A DNA stretch of 64,000 nt from Alphaproteobacteria bacterium CG1_02_46_17 (GCA_001871905.1 MNUG01000032.1:1-64000); one strand, 5' to 3'. Positions 45,385 to 55,108 are shown, counted from the first letter of the stretch. Numbers and translations: made by a program. The notes: generated by a model not told the origin, from the sequence alone.

Positions 45385-46200
45385 ATGGTTGACCGCACAC
45401 TTGTTTATGTGATTGCCGATTATGGTGATCTGCACGATCTGGCCTTTGCCGAAGTAACCCAAAAGCTTCACACTGAGCTTGAGGGCGTGGATAGCGAAAT
45501 TCAGACATTTGCGGTTCCTGCTTTTGACACTTATGCAACTGGCTTTGCCTTGGCGCAAACAGCAATCAACAGCAAATTGGGTGCTCGCCAAAAATTCTTT
45601 GTTAATACCGCTCCACGTAAAGACGATCTGACCCCCCGTGTTAAAAATTCTGGCGAAGGCTTTGTCTATGTGAAGCTGGAAAATGGCGTCGAAATTTGTG
45701 CAGTCAATAGCGGCCATTCTCTGGCCTTTGTGAAAGATGCTGCTGTTGAGATTCGCAAAATAAATTGTGATACCGATGGCTCCCAATTCCGTTCCCGCGA
45801 TATTTTCCCGATCTCCTTTGGTAAAATTGTCAAAGGTGATTATTCAATTTTGGGTGAGGATGTTCGTGATTGCATCCCAGATTTTCCATCTGATGTCGTG
45901 TGCTATACCGATGGCTACGGAAACCTAAAATGTTCAATGGACCCAGAAGACCTGTCGTCTGTAAAAAACAAACATTTGATTTTGGATATTAACGGTCGTC
46001 AATCTGTGGCCCGTGCCGCTGAAGGAATATTTGGCGTCGCCGATGGAGAGTTCTGTATCTCCCAAGGGTCATCGGGCTGGACATATCCTGACGGTCGCCA
46101 GATCAGATTCACCGAAATTGTCAAACGGGGCGGTAATGCAGCCAAATCATTTGGCAAACCACCAGGAGGCCTGCCAATTCATTGGCGCTCAATAGAATAG
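45385..46200 (+). CDS. DUF62-like (SAM hydrolase/halogenase fold) protein with altered active site
   Basis: The 271-residue protein aligns along its length with SAM hydroxide adenosyltransferases of the chlorinase/fluorinase superfamily. YVIADYGDLHDL corresponds to the TDFG start, TGFALAQTAIN to the following helix, ICAVNSGHSLAF to the PDNG strand, FRSRDIFPISFGKIVKG to FHGRDIF, and CYTDGYGNLKCS to the D-x-GN close. The catalytic Asp region (usually IDPGVG) reads NTAPRKD and the catalytic His of FHGRD is Arg (FRSRD), so the known water-activating triad appears lost. AAGGAG precedes the start. A strong terminator follows. Activity is doubtful; a binding role is possible. Confidence 0.6.
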   Translation: MVDRTLVYVIADYGDLHDLAFAEVTQKLHTELEGVDSEIQTFAVPAFDTYATGFALAQTAINSKLGARQKFFVNTAPRKDDLTPRVKNSGEGFVYVKLENGVEICAVNSGHSLAFVKDAAVEIRKINCDTDGSQFRSRDIFPISFGKIVKGDYSILGEDVRDCIPDFPSDVVCYTDGYGNLKCSMDPEDLSSVKNKHLILDINGRQSVARAAEGIFGVADGEFCISQGSSGWTYPDGRQIRFTEIVKRGGNAAKSFGKPPGGLPIHWRSIE

Positions 46201-46218
46201 AAGAAATCAAAAAACATA

Positions 46219-46245
46219 AACCGGGGCTTCACCCCGGTTTTTTAT
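46219..46245. terminator. Bidirectional intrinsic terminator
   Basis: AACCGGGG, a short loop and CCCCGGTT followed by TTTT end the plus-strand operon. The complementary strand also gives an A-flanked stem for the convergent gene. Confidence 0.88.
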
Positions 46246-47882
46246 TGCGTTAGAAGCTGAACTTGACTGTCTGCTGCCCTTTGCGGGTAGTATGCTATAT
46301 TTTTGACGTGCCCGTTCAGATAACCGTTTCCTGCCCAATGCCCGATAACAAGCTTGTCAATGGCAGGAATAGTAGCCGAGTTGTCCAAACTTGTACGGAG
46401 ACCGTTAACGCTACCAATAATATTATTGGCTTCGTAGGCAATGCAAGCAAGGTTTGTAGAAAAATTACCTGACCCGTTCAAGGTCTTGAGGGCTTGTGTT
46501 ACATCACCATCACGGACTTGATGTTCTATGCCCAAAGAAGAAACACGGATGAGCGAGACCCTGTTGGCAGAATCCGTTGTTAGTGCAGCAAGTCCGGCTA
46601 CGGCTATATCCTGCCCGTTGAGCGCACGCGCAAATAATGTCCCCTCAGCAGGGTTAAACCATGCTCCTGCAGGAATAGTCAGGTTATCACTGCCACGGCT
46701 TTGTGCAGAACCAAAGGTTGGAATAAAAGATGTAGGAAAAGCCCCCTCTTCTAATTGGGCTCCCCATATATAAATACCGGAAACATTGTCCCCTGTTTGA
46801 ACGGGGTTGCGGTTAATATTGGTGGCAGAGGGGGCAAGGTAGAAACGTCCCGCTCCAGAACTTGATGTTGCTGTCGCCGTTAGATAAATGCGGTACCATC
46901 CATTTCCGATATCCATGATCCCATAAGATCCACCGCTTCCTTGATTTGAGACAGTGCCAGTTGATAGATTAAAAGTCACCCAGGTATTAACACTATCGAA
47001 TCCAGTGGACGCCCCAATTTGGGCATAAGAAAGCTCCGCTGACTTGGCAAAAAAACTCTGTGTGTAAGTGATTCCAGATGTAATGCTGCGATCTTGAAGA
47101 ATAAAAGAGGGAGACGATCCTGACAGGATAAAGAGTTTGTCAGCGGTCATGCTGCCGCTCGGCGCGGCAATAACATCGAGTGAAACACCAGTATTTGATC
47201 GCGTCCAATTACCACTTCCGAAATGGGTCGATTCGAATAGTTTGTTGGTGCGCGTCTCTTCAATCAAGAGCCCTTTGGCTTGTAAAGTCACAGGGTCATA
47301 TTCGAAACGGGGAGTATCAACTGGCGCTGTGAGTAACGTACCGCTTTGACCAAAATACGTGCCAACAGTGTTGCGCGTAAATATTCCGCTAGTGGGGGTA
47401 AAAAATGATGAAAGATCAGTATAGGCTGTTCCCATGTGGGTATATCGATTGGTTAGAAAATCAAGAGAAAGTGATGGGTAATTGACCTTGATTCCAGATG
47501 TATCGGGCACAGAAAATGTGAGATCAGATATTGGGTTCCCATTCAAATCTGTAATCGATCCCCCATTGAGATCAATAGGCGATGTTAATGTCACGCCATC
47601 TAGATCAAGATCGCCGACATTGGGTGCATAGGAAAAAGTTAAAGAGTTTGTTCCTGATCCTGAAGAATAAGACGCATAATGTGTTAATCCACCCACATCA
47701 ACCGTAATCCGAGGGCAAGTGGTGGGGCATCCTGATACAGCTACAGCTTCATTCATCGAAATTACAAAATCAACAGATGAGGGTGCTGCCTCCGCCTTAT
47801 ATATCCCAGCGAAAAACAATAATAAGACCCACAAAGTACCGATACTAATATGCGAAAGAAACAGCTGCATGGGCGCGATCAT
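46242..47882 (-). CDS. Secreted fibre-like protein with an SwmB/Ig-type and a phage-fibre-type module
   Basis: The 546-residue product has a signal peptide (hydrophobic residues about 12-28, ending AEAA). An SwmB/Ig-like domain follows with the typical YASYSSGSGTNSLTFSYAP and DLNGGSITDLNGN strings. The rest resembles fibre modules of phages and prophages: GLLIEETRTNKLFESTHFGS, NGWYRIYLTATAT and YIWGAQLEEGAFPTSFIPT. The end (YLNGHVKNIAYYPQRAADSQVQLLTQ, about 521-546) matches the LamG-type close of such fibres. A fibre module behind a secretion signal suggests a surface adhesin, by inference. The start may instead be ATG 47870. Confidence 0.8.
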   Translation of the reverse strand: MIAPMQLFLSHISIGTLWVLLLFFAGIYKAEAAPSSVDFVISMNEAVAVSGCPTTCPRITVDVGGLTHYASYSSGSGTNSLTFSYAPNVGDLDLDGVTLTSPIDLNGGSITDLNGNPISDLTFSVPDTSGIKVNYPSLSLDFLTNRYTHMGTAYTDLSSFFTPTSGIFTRNTVGTYFGQSGTLLTAPVDTPRFEYDPVTLQAKGLLIEETRTNKLFESTHFGSGNWTRSNTGVSLDVIAAPSGSMTADKLFILSGSSPSFILQDRSITSGITYTQSFFAKSAELSYAQIGASTGFDSVNTWVTFNLSTGTVSNQGSGGSYGIMDIGNGWYRIYLTATATSSSGAGRFYLAPSATNINRNPVQTGDNVSGIYIWGAQLEEGAFPTSFIPTFGSAQSRGSDNLTIPAGAWFNPAEGTLFARALNGQDIAVAGLAALTTDSANRVSLIRVSSLGIEHQVRDGDVTQALKTLNGSGNFSTNLACIAYEANNIIGSVNGLRTSLDNSATIPAIDKLVIGHWAGNGYLNGHVKNIAYYPQRAADSQVQLLTQ

Positions 47883-47982
47883 AAGCTCTAATTATTCAAA
47901 TTAAAATCGAAAAGACCTTAAGTATCTGTGATTCTATCCCAGTATCTTGACGAACTGTCTGTTTCAGTCCATATCCTGTGGT

Positions 47983-48549
47983 ATGACACAAAACGAATAT
48001 AATCCACACGATAAAGCCAATTGGCACTCCACCACTATTCTTGCTTTGCGCCGTGGCAGCGAAGTAGTTGTCGCTGGGGATGGGCAGGTTACGCTTGGCA
48101 GCACAATTTTGAAATCCAATGCCCGTAAAGTCCGGCGCTTGGGAAAAGGTGGGCAAGTTGTTGCAGGTTTTGCTGGTGCGACAGCAGATGCCTTTACATT
48201 ATTCGAACGCCTTGAGGCCAAACTCGAAGCCCATCCAGGGCAGCTACTGCGCGCCTGTGTTGAGCTTGCTAAAGACTGGCGGACGGATAAATACTTGAGA
48301 AAACTCGAGGCCATGATGGCAGTATGCGATCAGACAACATCCCTTATCTTGTCTGGAACTGGTGACGTTGTGGAGCCTGAAGATGGTGTTATCGGAATCG
48401 GGTCGGGAGGAAACTTTGCGCTATCTGCAGCCAGAGCATTAATAGAGAACACAGACCTGCCCTTGGACGAAATTGCCCAGAAGTCGATGAAAATCGCAGG
48501 CGACATCTGTATCTATTCCAACCACAATATTGTAATTGAAAAGATATAA
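47983..48549 (+). CDS. hslV: ATP-dependent protease subunit HslV
   Basis: The 188-residue N-terminal-nucleophile peptidase works with HslU. After a 16-residue propeptide ending in WHS, the mature protein starts with the catalytic Thr ([20 protein letters not shown]). [20 protein letters not shown] and the final [12 protein letters not shown] are typical. A 12-residue in-frame extension upstream has no support. It ends one base before hslU. Confidence 0.96.
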   Translation: MTQNEYNPHDKANWHSTTILALRRGSEVVVAGDGQVTLGSTILKSNARKVRRLGKGGQVVAGFAGATADAFTLFERLEAKLEAHPGQLLRACVELAKDWRTDKYLRKLEAMMAVCDQTTSLILSGTGDVVEPEDGVIGIGSGGNFALSAARALIENTDLPLDEIAQKSMKIAGDICIYSNHNIVIEKI

Positions 48550-48550
48550 G

Positions 48551-49930
48551 ATGACCAGTACCACCAGCGTTCCCAGTGCACGCCATACAATAGAAAATAC
48601 GGATATATCCCGCCGTATTCTGGATATTCCTGCCTTTACCCCACGCGAAATTGTATCCGAACTGGATCGCTACATTATAGGTCAGAATGCTGCTAAGAAA
48701 GCAGTGGCAATTGCTCTGCGCAATCGGTGGCGTAGGCAACAGTTGGGCGCAGAGTTACAAGAAGAAATTTATCCGAAAAATATTTTGATGATTGGCCCGA
48801 CTGGGGTCGGAAAAACCGAAATCGCCCGTCGTTTAGCAAAGTTGGCCCAAGCCCCTTTTCTGAAAGTCGAGGCCACTAAATTTACCGAGGTTGGATATGT
48901 CGGTAAAGATGTTGAGAGCATCATTCGGGATTTGATGGAAGTCGGACTGCGTCAGACCAGAGATAAAATGCGCAAAAGTGTCGAAGCTCAAGCCGAGCTG
49001 GCTGCTGAAAACCGTGTTCTTGATGCGTTGGTTGGTAATGACTCGTCGGAAGCCACGCGGCAAGTCTTTCGCAAACAATTGCGTGAAGGCAAGTTGGACG
49101 AGAAAGAAATAGAAATAGAGTTGCAAGATAATAGCAACCAGATGCCGAGTTTCGATATCCCAGGCATGCCGGGAGCATCCATGAGCATGGTCAGTATTGG
49201 CGATATGTTCGGAAAAATGGGCGCACGCTTGAAACGTCGTACGATGACGGTTAAAGCGGCTTTGGCCTCTAGTTTACTGGAAGAAGCTGACAGTCTTCTG
49301 GATGAGGAAAAAATTCTTGAAGTGGCCCGCGAATTAGTACAACAAAACGGAATCGTTTTTATTGACGAAATTGATAAGATTGCTGCACGTCAGGATGTGC
49401 GCGGTGGAGATGTTAGCCGCGAGGGTGTCCAACGTGACTTGCTGCCTTTGATAGAGGGGACGGTGGTGGCTACCAAACATGGCTCGATCAATACCGATCA
49501 TATTCTTTTTATTGCGTCCGGCGCATTCCATTATGCCAAACCATCTGACCTGTTGGCTGAGTTACAAGGAAGATTACCAATCCGTGTCGAACTTGAATCG
49601 TTAACCGAACAGGATTTCCGACATATTTTGACTGACACCGAAGTGTGTTTGTTGCGCCAGTATATTGCCTTGATGGGGACGGAAAATCTAACTTTAAGCT
49701 TCGAAGATGAGGCTGTGAACGAGATCGCCCGTATTGCTTTCGAGGTCAATGAAACGGTTGAGAATATCGGCGCGCGCCGACTGCAAACTGTCATGGAAAA
49801 ATTACTTGAAGAAATCAGCTTTGATGCCAGTGATAAGTCCAGCCAAACCATCGCCATTACAGCAGATTACGTTCGGGAACAAGTGGCCGAGCTTTCTAAG
49901 AATCGGGATCTTAGCCAGTTTATCCTGTAG
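48551..49930 (+). CDS. hslU: ATP-dependent protease ATPase subunit HslU
   Basis: The AAA+ unfoldase of about 459 residues feeds substrates to HslV. Walker A is [19 protein letters not shown], Walker B is [12 protein letters not shown], and the sensor/arginine region [18 protein letters not shown] is present, with the C-terminal tail ending SQFIL that docks into HslV. An I-domain of usual size separates the halves. It ends three bases before the stop of convergent smr, with no room for a hairpin between. Confidence 0.97.
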   Translation: MTSTTSVPSARHTIENTDISRRILDIPAFTPREIVSELDRYIIGQNAAKKAVAIALRNRWRRQQLGAELQEEIYPKNILMIGPTGVGKTEIARRLAKLAQAPFLKVEATKFTEVGYVGKDVESIIRDLMEVGLRQTRDKMRKSVEAQAELAAENRVLDALVGNDSSEATRQVFRKQLREGKLDEKEIEIELQDNSNQMPSFDIPGMPGASMSMVSIGDMFGKMGARLKRRTMTVKAALASSLLEEADSLLDEEKILEVARELVQQNGIVFIDEIDKIAARQDVRGGDVSREGVQRDLLPLIEGTVVATKHGSINTDHILFIASGAFHYAKPSDLLAELQGRLPIRVELESLTEQDFRHILTDTEVCLLRQYIALMGTENLTLSFEDEAVNEIARIAFEVNETVENIGARRLQTVMEKLLEEISFDASDKSSQTIAITADYVREQVAELSKNRDLSQFIL

Positions 49931-49932
49931 CG

Positions 49933-50559
49933 TTAATTTTTCTTCCGGCGCAGCAAAATCAGGAATGCGCCTGCTCCGCCCAAATGGCGGGGCGCTGTTT
50001 TACAAGACAGGATATGTGGGGCAAAGGCAGGAAGGTCAACCCAGCGCGGCAAAGACTTTTGTAAGACCCCACCGGCTTGCCCAGTCAAACGATCTCGCCC
50101 CTTTCCGGTAATCACCAGCAGACATCTTGCCCCGGAATGGATATGGGCCGCAATAAATTGCGAAAATTGCCGTTGAGCAAGAGCTTCGGATAAACCATGC
50201 AAATCAATCCGCCCATCAATGACCAGATCTCCTTTTTCGAATCGTTCTTTGAGCTTTTTATCAATTTGGCGTGAAGATTGCGAGGATGAGGTGTCTTCAG
50301 AGAAAATATGGAGGGCGGGCGATAAATTGGTGCCAAAGTCCTCAAAAGTCCTGCGATATTTTATCCGGGTTTTCTTGTCTGTCAAGGCAGGTGCCTCTGG
50401 TGAGGCCGCCGTCACAATGGGTTTTGGGTTGCTAAGTGGTGAAATATCCTTGCAAAAGGACTGCCACAATTCGAGATCTTGAATCTCACCCTTCAAGACA
50501 TTAGGACTTTTTGTCCCGTCTTCTTTTTTGTTTTTCGACTTTGGTGGATTTTCTGGCAT
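49933..50559 (-). CDS. Smr-domain protein
   Basis: The 208-residue product has a charged, low-complexity N-terminal half and a C-terminal Smr domain: IDGRIDLHGLSEALAQRQF with the DLHG motif, CLLVITGKGRDRLTG, and a final basic strand. Smr domains nick DNA or cleave RNA; stand-alone forms in bacteria act on collided-ribosome mRNA or have unknown roles. In many Alphaproteobacteria smr follows mltA and the Tim44-like gene near secB; here it is separated from those by 37 kb. Confidence 0.9.
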   Translation of the reverse strand: MPENPPKSKNKKEDGTKSPNVLKGEIQDLELWQSFCKDISPLSNPKPIVTAASPEAPALTDKKTRIKYRRTFEDFGTNLSPALHIFSEDTSSSQSSRQIDKKLKERFEKGDLVIDGRIDLHGLSEALAQRQFSQFIAAHIHSGARCLLVITGKGRDRLTGQAGGVLQKSLPRWVDLPAFAPHILSCKTAPRHLGGAGAFLILLRRKKN

Positions 50560-50638
50560 AATAGAAGAATATATATCAGAAGAGCTTCTCTTTAGAGAAG
50601 AATATGAAGTTATTATTTATGTTAAGGAAAAATATAAG

Positions 50639-51442
50639 ATGAGCCTTTCATCCGTTCAGATCAGAATTGGCCTACCCCATATGAAAACTTTTGCGTATTT
50701 TTTGACTATATTAGCCGCAGCTCTGTTGTTTCTGAGTGGGACAGTAACATCGGCAAAAGCTGAAGTGATTGATATAGATAAACAAAAATTATTTGATTTT
50801 CCGTCAACGGACGAGGATGTTGGGCTGACGTTGCTGAAATTGGCCAAAGTAAGAGATCCTGAATTTGCCAAATTGGTCGTGCGTACGGAAACCTATAAAA
50901 CAATGGCTCCAGAAATGCGTGCAGGCTTCCTGCAAACGGAAACCCCTCGATTGGCTGGAAAATATGCTACTATCAACCCGCAGGAGGAAGGGGTACTCAT
51001 TCGCCTTGGTGTAAAAGTGTATTTTAAGGACGGTTTGCAAGACAATCCTCCAATATTGACTATACAGTTCCCATCCAGTGGCCTTATATATTTTCCGTAT
51101 TTTTATGCAGGAATCCCTATAGCCGTTATCCCGAATGGGATAGAAAATTTTACAACAATTGTTCTGTCGGAAGATGAGCGGAATATTGTTAATGCGACGC
51201 TCGACCCAAGTCCTGAAGCAACACTGGTTCTGTCCTTGAAACCAGTGGGTGCTGATATCAAGAGCCCAATGATGCTGGACGGCGAGAAACAGCTGCCACT
51301 TTTATGCGAAATATCATATATTGGCGTCCATAATAGAAATACCGATCAGGTTTGGGCGTGGGGATCAGATACCTACAAAGTCAACGGCCGAAAAACCCCT
51401 ATGATTGAGATTGTCAGGCCTGAGAAAGGTGCCCCTTTCTAG
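50639..51442 (+). CDS. Hypothetical exported protein
   Basis: The 267-residue product has a signal peptide: the core FAYFLTILAAALLFLSG ends with SAKAE as a likely signal-peptidase site near residue 40. The mature part is beta-rich with little Cys. ATG 50639 follows AAGGAAA; ATG 50681 would give a shorter, equally plausible signal peptide, and a longer in-frame opening overlaps smr. It is periplasmic by inference. No family recognised. Confidence 0.65.
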   Translation: MSLSSVQIRIGLPHMKTFAYFLTILAAALLFLSGTVTSAKAEVIDIDKQKLFDFPSTDEDVGLTLLKLAKVRDPEFAKLVVRTETYKTMAPEMRAGFLQTETPRLAGKYATINPQEEGVLIRLGVKVYFKDGLQDNPPILTIQFPSSGLIYFPYFYAGIPIAVIPNGIENFTTIVLSEDERNIVNATLDPSPEATLVLSLKPVGADIKSPMMLDGEKQLPLLCEISYIGVHNRNTDQVWAWGSDTYKVNGRKTPMIEIVRPEKGAPF

Positions 51443-51469
51443 CGACGCAATTTCTGATATACTCCTGAC

Positions 51470-52042
51470 ATGTGGAGCAGGATTGACCCGTTGATACAGC
51501 CTATAGCACGTCGTGTTGAAGAGAGCGATCCGCGCATGGAATTGCGCAAGGATGAAAGTGGCTCTTACGGCGGTGAAAAACGACAAGGGAAATCTGAAGA
51601 AGTTCAAGCTCTACCATGGGAAGATACAACCACTATCTCCACCTTTGCTCTTGCTAACTTTCTAACCGCCTTATTGGGGGAGGCCGCAGCACCCACCCAA
51701 AGTCAGGCCGAGCAGCCAGATCAACCACTTCCCCCAGAGCATCATGAGCCTGTAAATACTTACGTGTCCCGTGCAACACATGCCTATCAGGCAACGGGGC
51801 GCGCGGTTCATGACAATAATATTGGGGAACCTGTCCCCAACACGCAAGGCCCTATTGATCCCGAGACTACCGTAATGTTGGGAGCTGATATTGGAGAAGA
51901 GGAACGGGCAAGGATACGAGGATTCATTCTCGACCTTCAGGATCTGGATTCAAAGGACGTCAAGGAAGTTATGTTGCAACGTACCCTGAATTTCTTAGAT
52001 GCAATTGAACAAAGTATCAAAGATGCCAGAGCTCTTATCTGA
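51470..52042 (+). CDS. Hypothetical cytoplasmic protein
   Basis: The 190-residue product has a polar, Glu/Lys-rich N-terminal part, a Pro/Gln/Glu-rich linker (about 72-95) and a helical C-terminal region GEEERARIRGFILDLQDLDS followed by a helix to the end. There is no signal peptide. It is 27 bases after the exported-protein gene and probably cotranscribed. No family recognised. Confidence 0.6.
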   Translation: MWSRIDPLIQPIARRVEESDPRMELRKDESGSYGGEKRQGKSEEVQALPWEDTTTISTFALANFLTALLGEAAAPTQSQAEQPDQPLPPEHHEPVNTYVSRATHAYQATGRAVHDNNIGEPVPNTQGPIDPETTVMLGADIGEEERARIRGFILDLQDLDSKDVKEVMLQRTLNFLDAIEQSIKDARALI

Positions 52043-52058
52043 CTGAATCAGGAGCCAC

Positions 52059-52085
52059 AAAAAAGCCGACACAAGGCCGGCTTTT
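52059..52085. terminator. Bidirectional terminator between convergent genes
   Basis: AAAAGCCG and CGGCTTTT flank a nine-base loop, giving a stem with A-run and T-run on both strands. It serves the hypothetical gene on plus and ahcY on minus. Confidence 0.85.
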
Positions 52086-52105
52086 GAGAATAATGTACGC
52101 AAAAA

Positions 52106-53422
52106 TTAGTAACGATATTGTTCCGATTTGAATGGGCCTTGCTGTTCAACACCTATATATTCGGCTTGCTCTTTGCTCAAAACTGTCAGCTTGGCCCCCA
52201 GCTTGCCGAGATGCAAACGGGCAACTTTTTCATCGAGATGACGTGGAAGAACATAGACTTTATTCTCATAATCTGCAGCATTATTCCACAGTTCAATCTG
52301 AGCCAAAGTTTGGTTGGTAAAGGACGCACTCATCACAAAGCTTGGGTGGCCAGTGGCGCATCCAAGATTAACCAGACGACCTTCGGCTAACAGAATAATA
52401 CGTTTCCCATCAGGGAATTCAACCTCATCAACCTGAGGCTTAACATTGTGCCACTTCATATTACGGAGGCCCTCAACATCAATTTCATTGTCAAAGTGAC
52501 CGATGTTACAAACGATGGCGCGGTCTTTCATAGCACGCATGTGGTCTGCTGTAATAATGGATTTATTGCCTGTGGCCGTGACAAAAATATCAGCTCTGGA
52601 TACAACTTCTTCAATGGGAAGAACGTCATATCCCTCCATAACAGCTTGCAGAGCGCAGATTGGGTCAATCTCCGTCACAATGACGCGGGCCCCTTGTGAG
52701 CGAAGAGATTCAGCAGACCCTTTTCCCACATCTCCATATCCACAAACCACGGCAATTTTACCGGCAATCATCACATCTGTCGCACGGCGGATCCCATCGA
52801 CCAAGCTCTCACGGCAGCCATATTTATTATCAAATTTTGATTTGGTCACAGAGTCATTAACGTTAATGGCGGGACACATAAGTTTACCGGCCTTGCTCAT
52901 TTCGTAGAGACGATGGACGCCTGTTGTTGTCTCCTCGGAAACGCCGCGAACATTTTTCATCAGATCCGGATATTTCGCATGCATAATAACTGTTAGATCA
53001 CCACCATCATCCAAGATCATATTTGGTGTCCACCCATTCGGCCCTTTGATGGTTTGCTCAATGCACCATAGATATTCCTCTTCAGTCTCACCCTTCCATG
53101 CAAAAACAGGGGTGTCAGCTGCAGCAATCGCAGCCGCAGCCTGATCTTGAGTCGAGAAGATATTACAAGATGACCATCGGACCTCAGCGCCCAATGCAGT
53201 CAAGGTTTCGATTAAAACGGCGGTCTGGATAGTCATATGAAGGCAGCCGGCAATACGCGCACCCTTCAAAGGTTGCTTTGCACCATATTCTTCACGCAGA
53301 GCCATTAACCCCGGCATCTCAATTTCAGCAATGGTAATCTCGCGACGTCCCCAGTCAGCCAAAGACATATCCTTGACTTTATAATCGGAAAAATTGGCCT
53401 GTGCGGCAGCAGAGCTAGTCAT
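52106..53422 (-). CDS. ahcY: Adenosylhomocysteinase
   Basis: The 438-residue NAD-dependent enzyme splits S-adenosylhomocysteine to adenosine and homocysteine. The NAD loop [20 protein letters not shown] and the signature [20 protein letters not shown] are intact, as is the C-terminal KSEQYRY. It contains the 40-residue insert of bacterial forms. The 193 bases upstream hold its promoter and that of the divergent gene; I looked for a SAM or SAH riboswitch there and found no match. Confidence 0.97.
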   Translation of the reverse strand: MTSSAAAQANFSDYKVKDMSLADWGRREITIAEIEMPGLMALREEYGAKQPLKGARIAGCLHMTIQTAVLIETLTALGAEVRWSSCNIFSTQDQAAAAIAAADTPVFAWKGETEEEYLWCIEQTIKGPNGWTPNMILDDGGDLTVIMHAKYPDLMKNVRGVSEETTTGVHRLYEMSKAGKLMCPAINVNDSVTKSKFDNKYGCRESLVDGIRRATDVMIAGKIAVVCGYGDVGKGSAESLRSQGARVIVTEIDPICALQAVMEGYDVLPIEEVVSRADIFVTATGNKSIITADHMRAMKDRAIVCNIGHFDNEIDVEGLRNMKWHNVKPQVDEVEFPDGKRIILLAEGRLVNLGCATGHPSFVMSASFTNQTLAQIELWNNAADYENKVYVLPRHLDEKVARLHLGKLGAKLTVLSKEQAEYIGVEQQGPFKSEQYRY

Positions 53423-53615
53423 GATCGGTAATCCTTATAATTTTCGGCTTTTTTCATACAACATTAAAACTTACCTGTTAGATTTAGGGCTAAAGGCGGG
53501 AAATTGCAAGCTGGAAAGTCGCGGATCGCTTGGGAACATTGAATAATACGCATCCGAACAGAGCAGGAATAGTCGGGCAAGCGAACATATCGCAAGAAAC
53601 CTAAATGGGATAAAA

Positions 53616-53993
53616 ATGGAGAATAAGCCCATGCAAAATCAAGAATTATCCGAAGTTTACACTTATGGGCCCAATCCTTTGCTGGCGCGGTCATATTTGT
53701 TGTTTCGAAAAGACCATAATGGTGAAAATGCCCCCATTGGGGATTACACCGTTCTGGATGAACAGGAAGATTTGGCTCTGGCCGAGAAGAAACTGATGAA
53801 TATCATCATGCAGTTGAATGGTGAAAATGATCTGCTGGAATTGGGCAACCAAACCCATTCACGATTGTTATTTCACTGTAAGCCAAAAGAACCTGATGAT
53901 CCAAAACAAATGATTGTTTTTTTCAGCTATACCGGACAAGGCGTCTCGAAAGAAAATGCTATCCTAACTTTGGAAGGATTTGAAGATGAGTAA
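53616..53993 (+). CDS. Hypothetical small protein, first of a coupled pair
   Basis: The 125-residue acidic protein has no signal peptide; the middle is helical (LALAEKKLMNIIMQLNGEND) and the end is strand-like (RLLFHCKPKEP, MIVFFSYTGQG). ATG 53616 follows GGGATA. The stop overlaps the ATG of the next small gene, so translation is coupled. It is divergent from ahcY. No family recognised. Confidence 0.6.
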   Translation: MENKPMQNQELSEVYTYGPNPLLARSYLLFRKDHNGENAPIGDYTVLDEQEDLALAEKKLMNIIMQLNGENDLLELGNQTHSRLLFHCKPKEPDDPKQMIVFFSYTGQGVSKENAILTLEGFEDE

Positions 53994-54156
53994 ATTGAAA
54001 GAGATCATGGGCAATGTTTGCCGCGCAGCGTCTATGGGAGGCCTATCTGCCGATTTTGGACTGCAGGCATCAGGACATAATTTATCTCAAGGCGGAGCCG
54101 AGCTGATACAAACGCAAGGTCATGACGGGCCACAATCCTCTCCGCGCCATAGCTAG
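53986..54156 (+). CDS. 56-residue hypothetical protein, coupled to the preceding gene
   Basis: ATG at 53986 overlaps the previous stop in a different frame and follows GGAAGGA at suitable spacing. The 56 codons end with TAG. The product starts MSKLKEIMGNVCRAASMGG and is Gly/Gln/Ser-rich after residue 30, with no membrane helix. Coupling and ribosome site support a real gene; function is unknown. Confidence 0.55.
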   Translation: MSKLKEIMGNVCRAASMGGLSADFGLQASGHNLSQGGAELIQTQGHDGPQSSPRHS

Positions 54157-54190
54157 GGTTAGGAGCAGTCCTAGAAGAATCTAGTAAGGA

Positions 54191-55084
54191 TCAAGAAACT
54201 GATTTGATCTCCCGATGATGCATTTGCACCGGGAGATTATTTGTTTTGAGATATTGCCCGATCTCTTCTGCAAGCGTGACAGAGCGATGCCGCCCACCGG
54301 TACAACCAAAAGCGATTGTTAAATAAGATTTCCCTTCGCTGCGGTATCGGGGAACAAGAATATCCAGAAATCTTTTGGTAATTTCAAAAAAATCACTATA
54401 GACTTCATCGCCTTTAACAAAAGCCTGAACATCTCGATCTAGACCTGTTTTTTCTTTTAATGAGGCTTCCCAGTTTGGATTACGCAAAAAGCGGACATCA
54501 ATCACTAGATCTGCCTCCCTAGGTAAACCATGGCGGTACGAGAAAGACATCACCGTTACATTCATCTTACCTAGCAACAGCCCACCAGCATATCCTTCGA
54601 CAACACGCCGAAGATCGTGGGTCGAATAGTCTGAGGTGTCAATTACGTAACCTGCTTCGTGTTTCAAAGGAAAGAGCAGGGATTTTTCAGCGGCGATTCC
54701 ATCACCAACCGATCTGTCGCGTGCAAGAGGATGTCTCCGCCTCGTTTCGGTATATCGTTTTAACAAGACAGATTCGTCGGCCACCATAAAGAAGGTTTTG
54801 ACATGAAAGAGCCCTTGTTCCTTTACTTCACTGATACGTGACATCAATGCAATCGGATCAAATTCACGCGCTCTTGTGTCAACAGCAACCGCGACCGGTC
54901 TACCGGCTTCAGCTTCGCGTTCGAGTAATTCAGTTAATAGGAACAGCGGGAAATTATCAAAGGTCGAATATCCAAGATCTTCCAGAATTTTCATCGTACT
55001 GGAAATTCCTGCTCCGGAAAGCCCTGTGACAAAAACCAGTGGAGGCCTTGTACCCTTGGTTTCATTCACGCTGAACGAGTTCAT
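54191..55084 (-). CDS. rapZ: RapZ (YvcJ-family) protein with altered Walker A
   Basis: The 297-residue product has the YvcJ/RapZ two-domain layout. The N-terminal P-loop reads FVTGLSGAGISSTMKILED: the usual Lys is Ile27 (codon ATT, read on the minus strand). The C-terminal domain keeps IAFGCTGGRHRSVTLAEEIG and HREI. RapZ controls amino-sugar sRNA decay in Enterobacteria. In Alphaproteobacteria it usually follows chvG-hprK and precedes EIIA-Man and HPr genes; here it directly follows chvG, and those genes are missing. Nucleotide binding by the N-terminal domain is probably weakened. Confidence 0.93.
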   Translation of the reverse strand: MNSFSVNETKGTRPPLVFVTGLSGAGISSTMKILEDLGYSTFDNFPLFLLTELLEREAEAGRPVAVAVDTRAREFDPIALMSRISEVKEQGLFHVKTFFMVADESVLLKRYTETRRRHPLARDRSVGDGIAAEKSLLFPLKHEAGYVIDTSDYSTHDLRRVVEGYAGGLLLGKMNVTVMSFSYRHGLPREADLVIDVRFLRNPNWEASLKEKTGLDRDVQAFVKGDEVYSDFFEITKRFLDILVPRYRSEGKSYLTIAFGCTGGRHRSVTLAEEIGQYLKTNNLPVQMHHREIKSVS

Positions 55085-55108
55085 AGTAATATCCTCTGGT
55101 GATCTAAA

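Noticed and set aside
53423-53615. Possible SAM/SAH riboswitch upstream of ahcY
   Set aside because: I compared the leader with the SAH and SAM-SAH riboswitch cores as remembered and saw neither the conserved loop sequence nor the pseudoknot pairing.
53464-53694. A 76-codon minus-strand frame between ahcY and the next gene
   Set aside because: It overlaps the start of a better-supported plus-strand gene, and its composition is unlike a protein.
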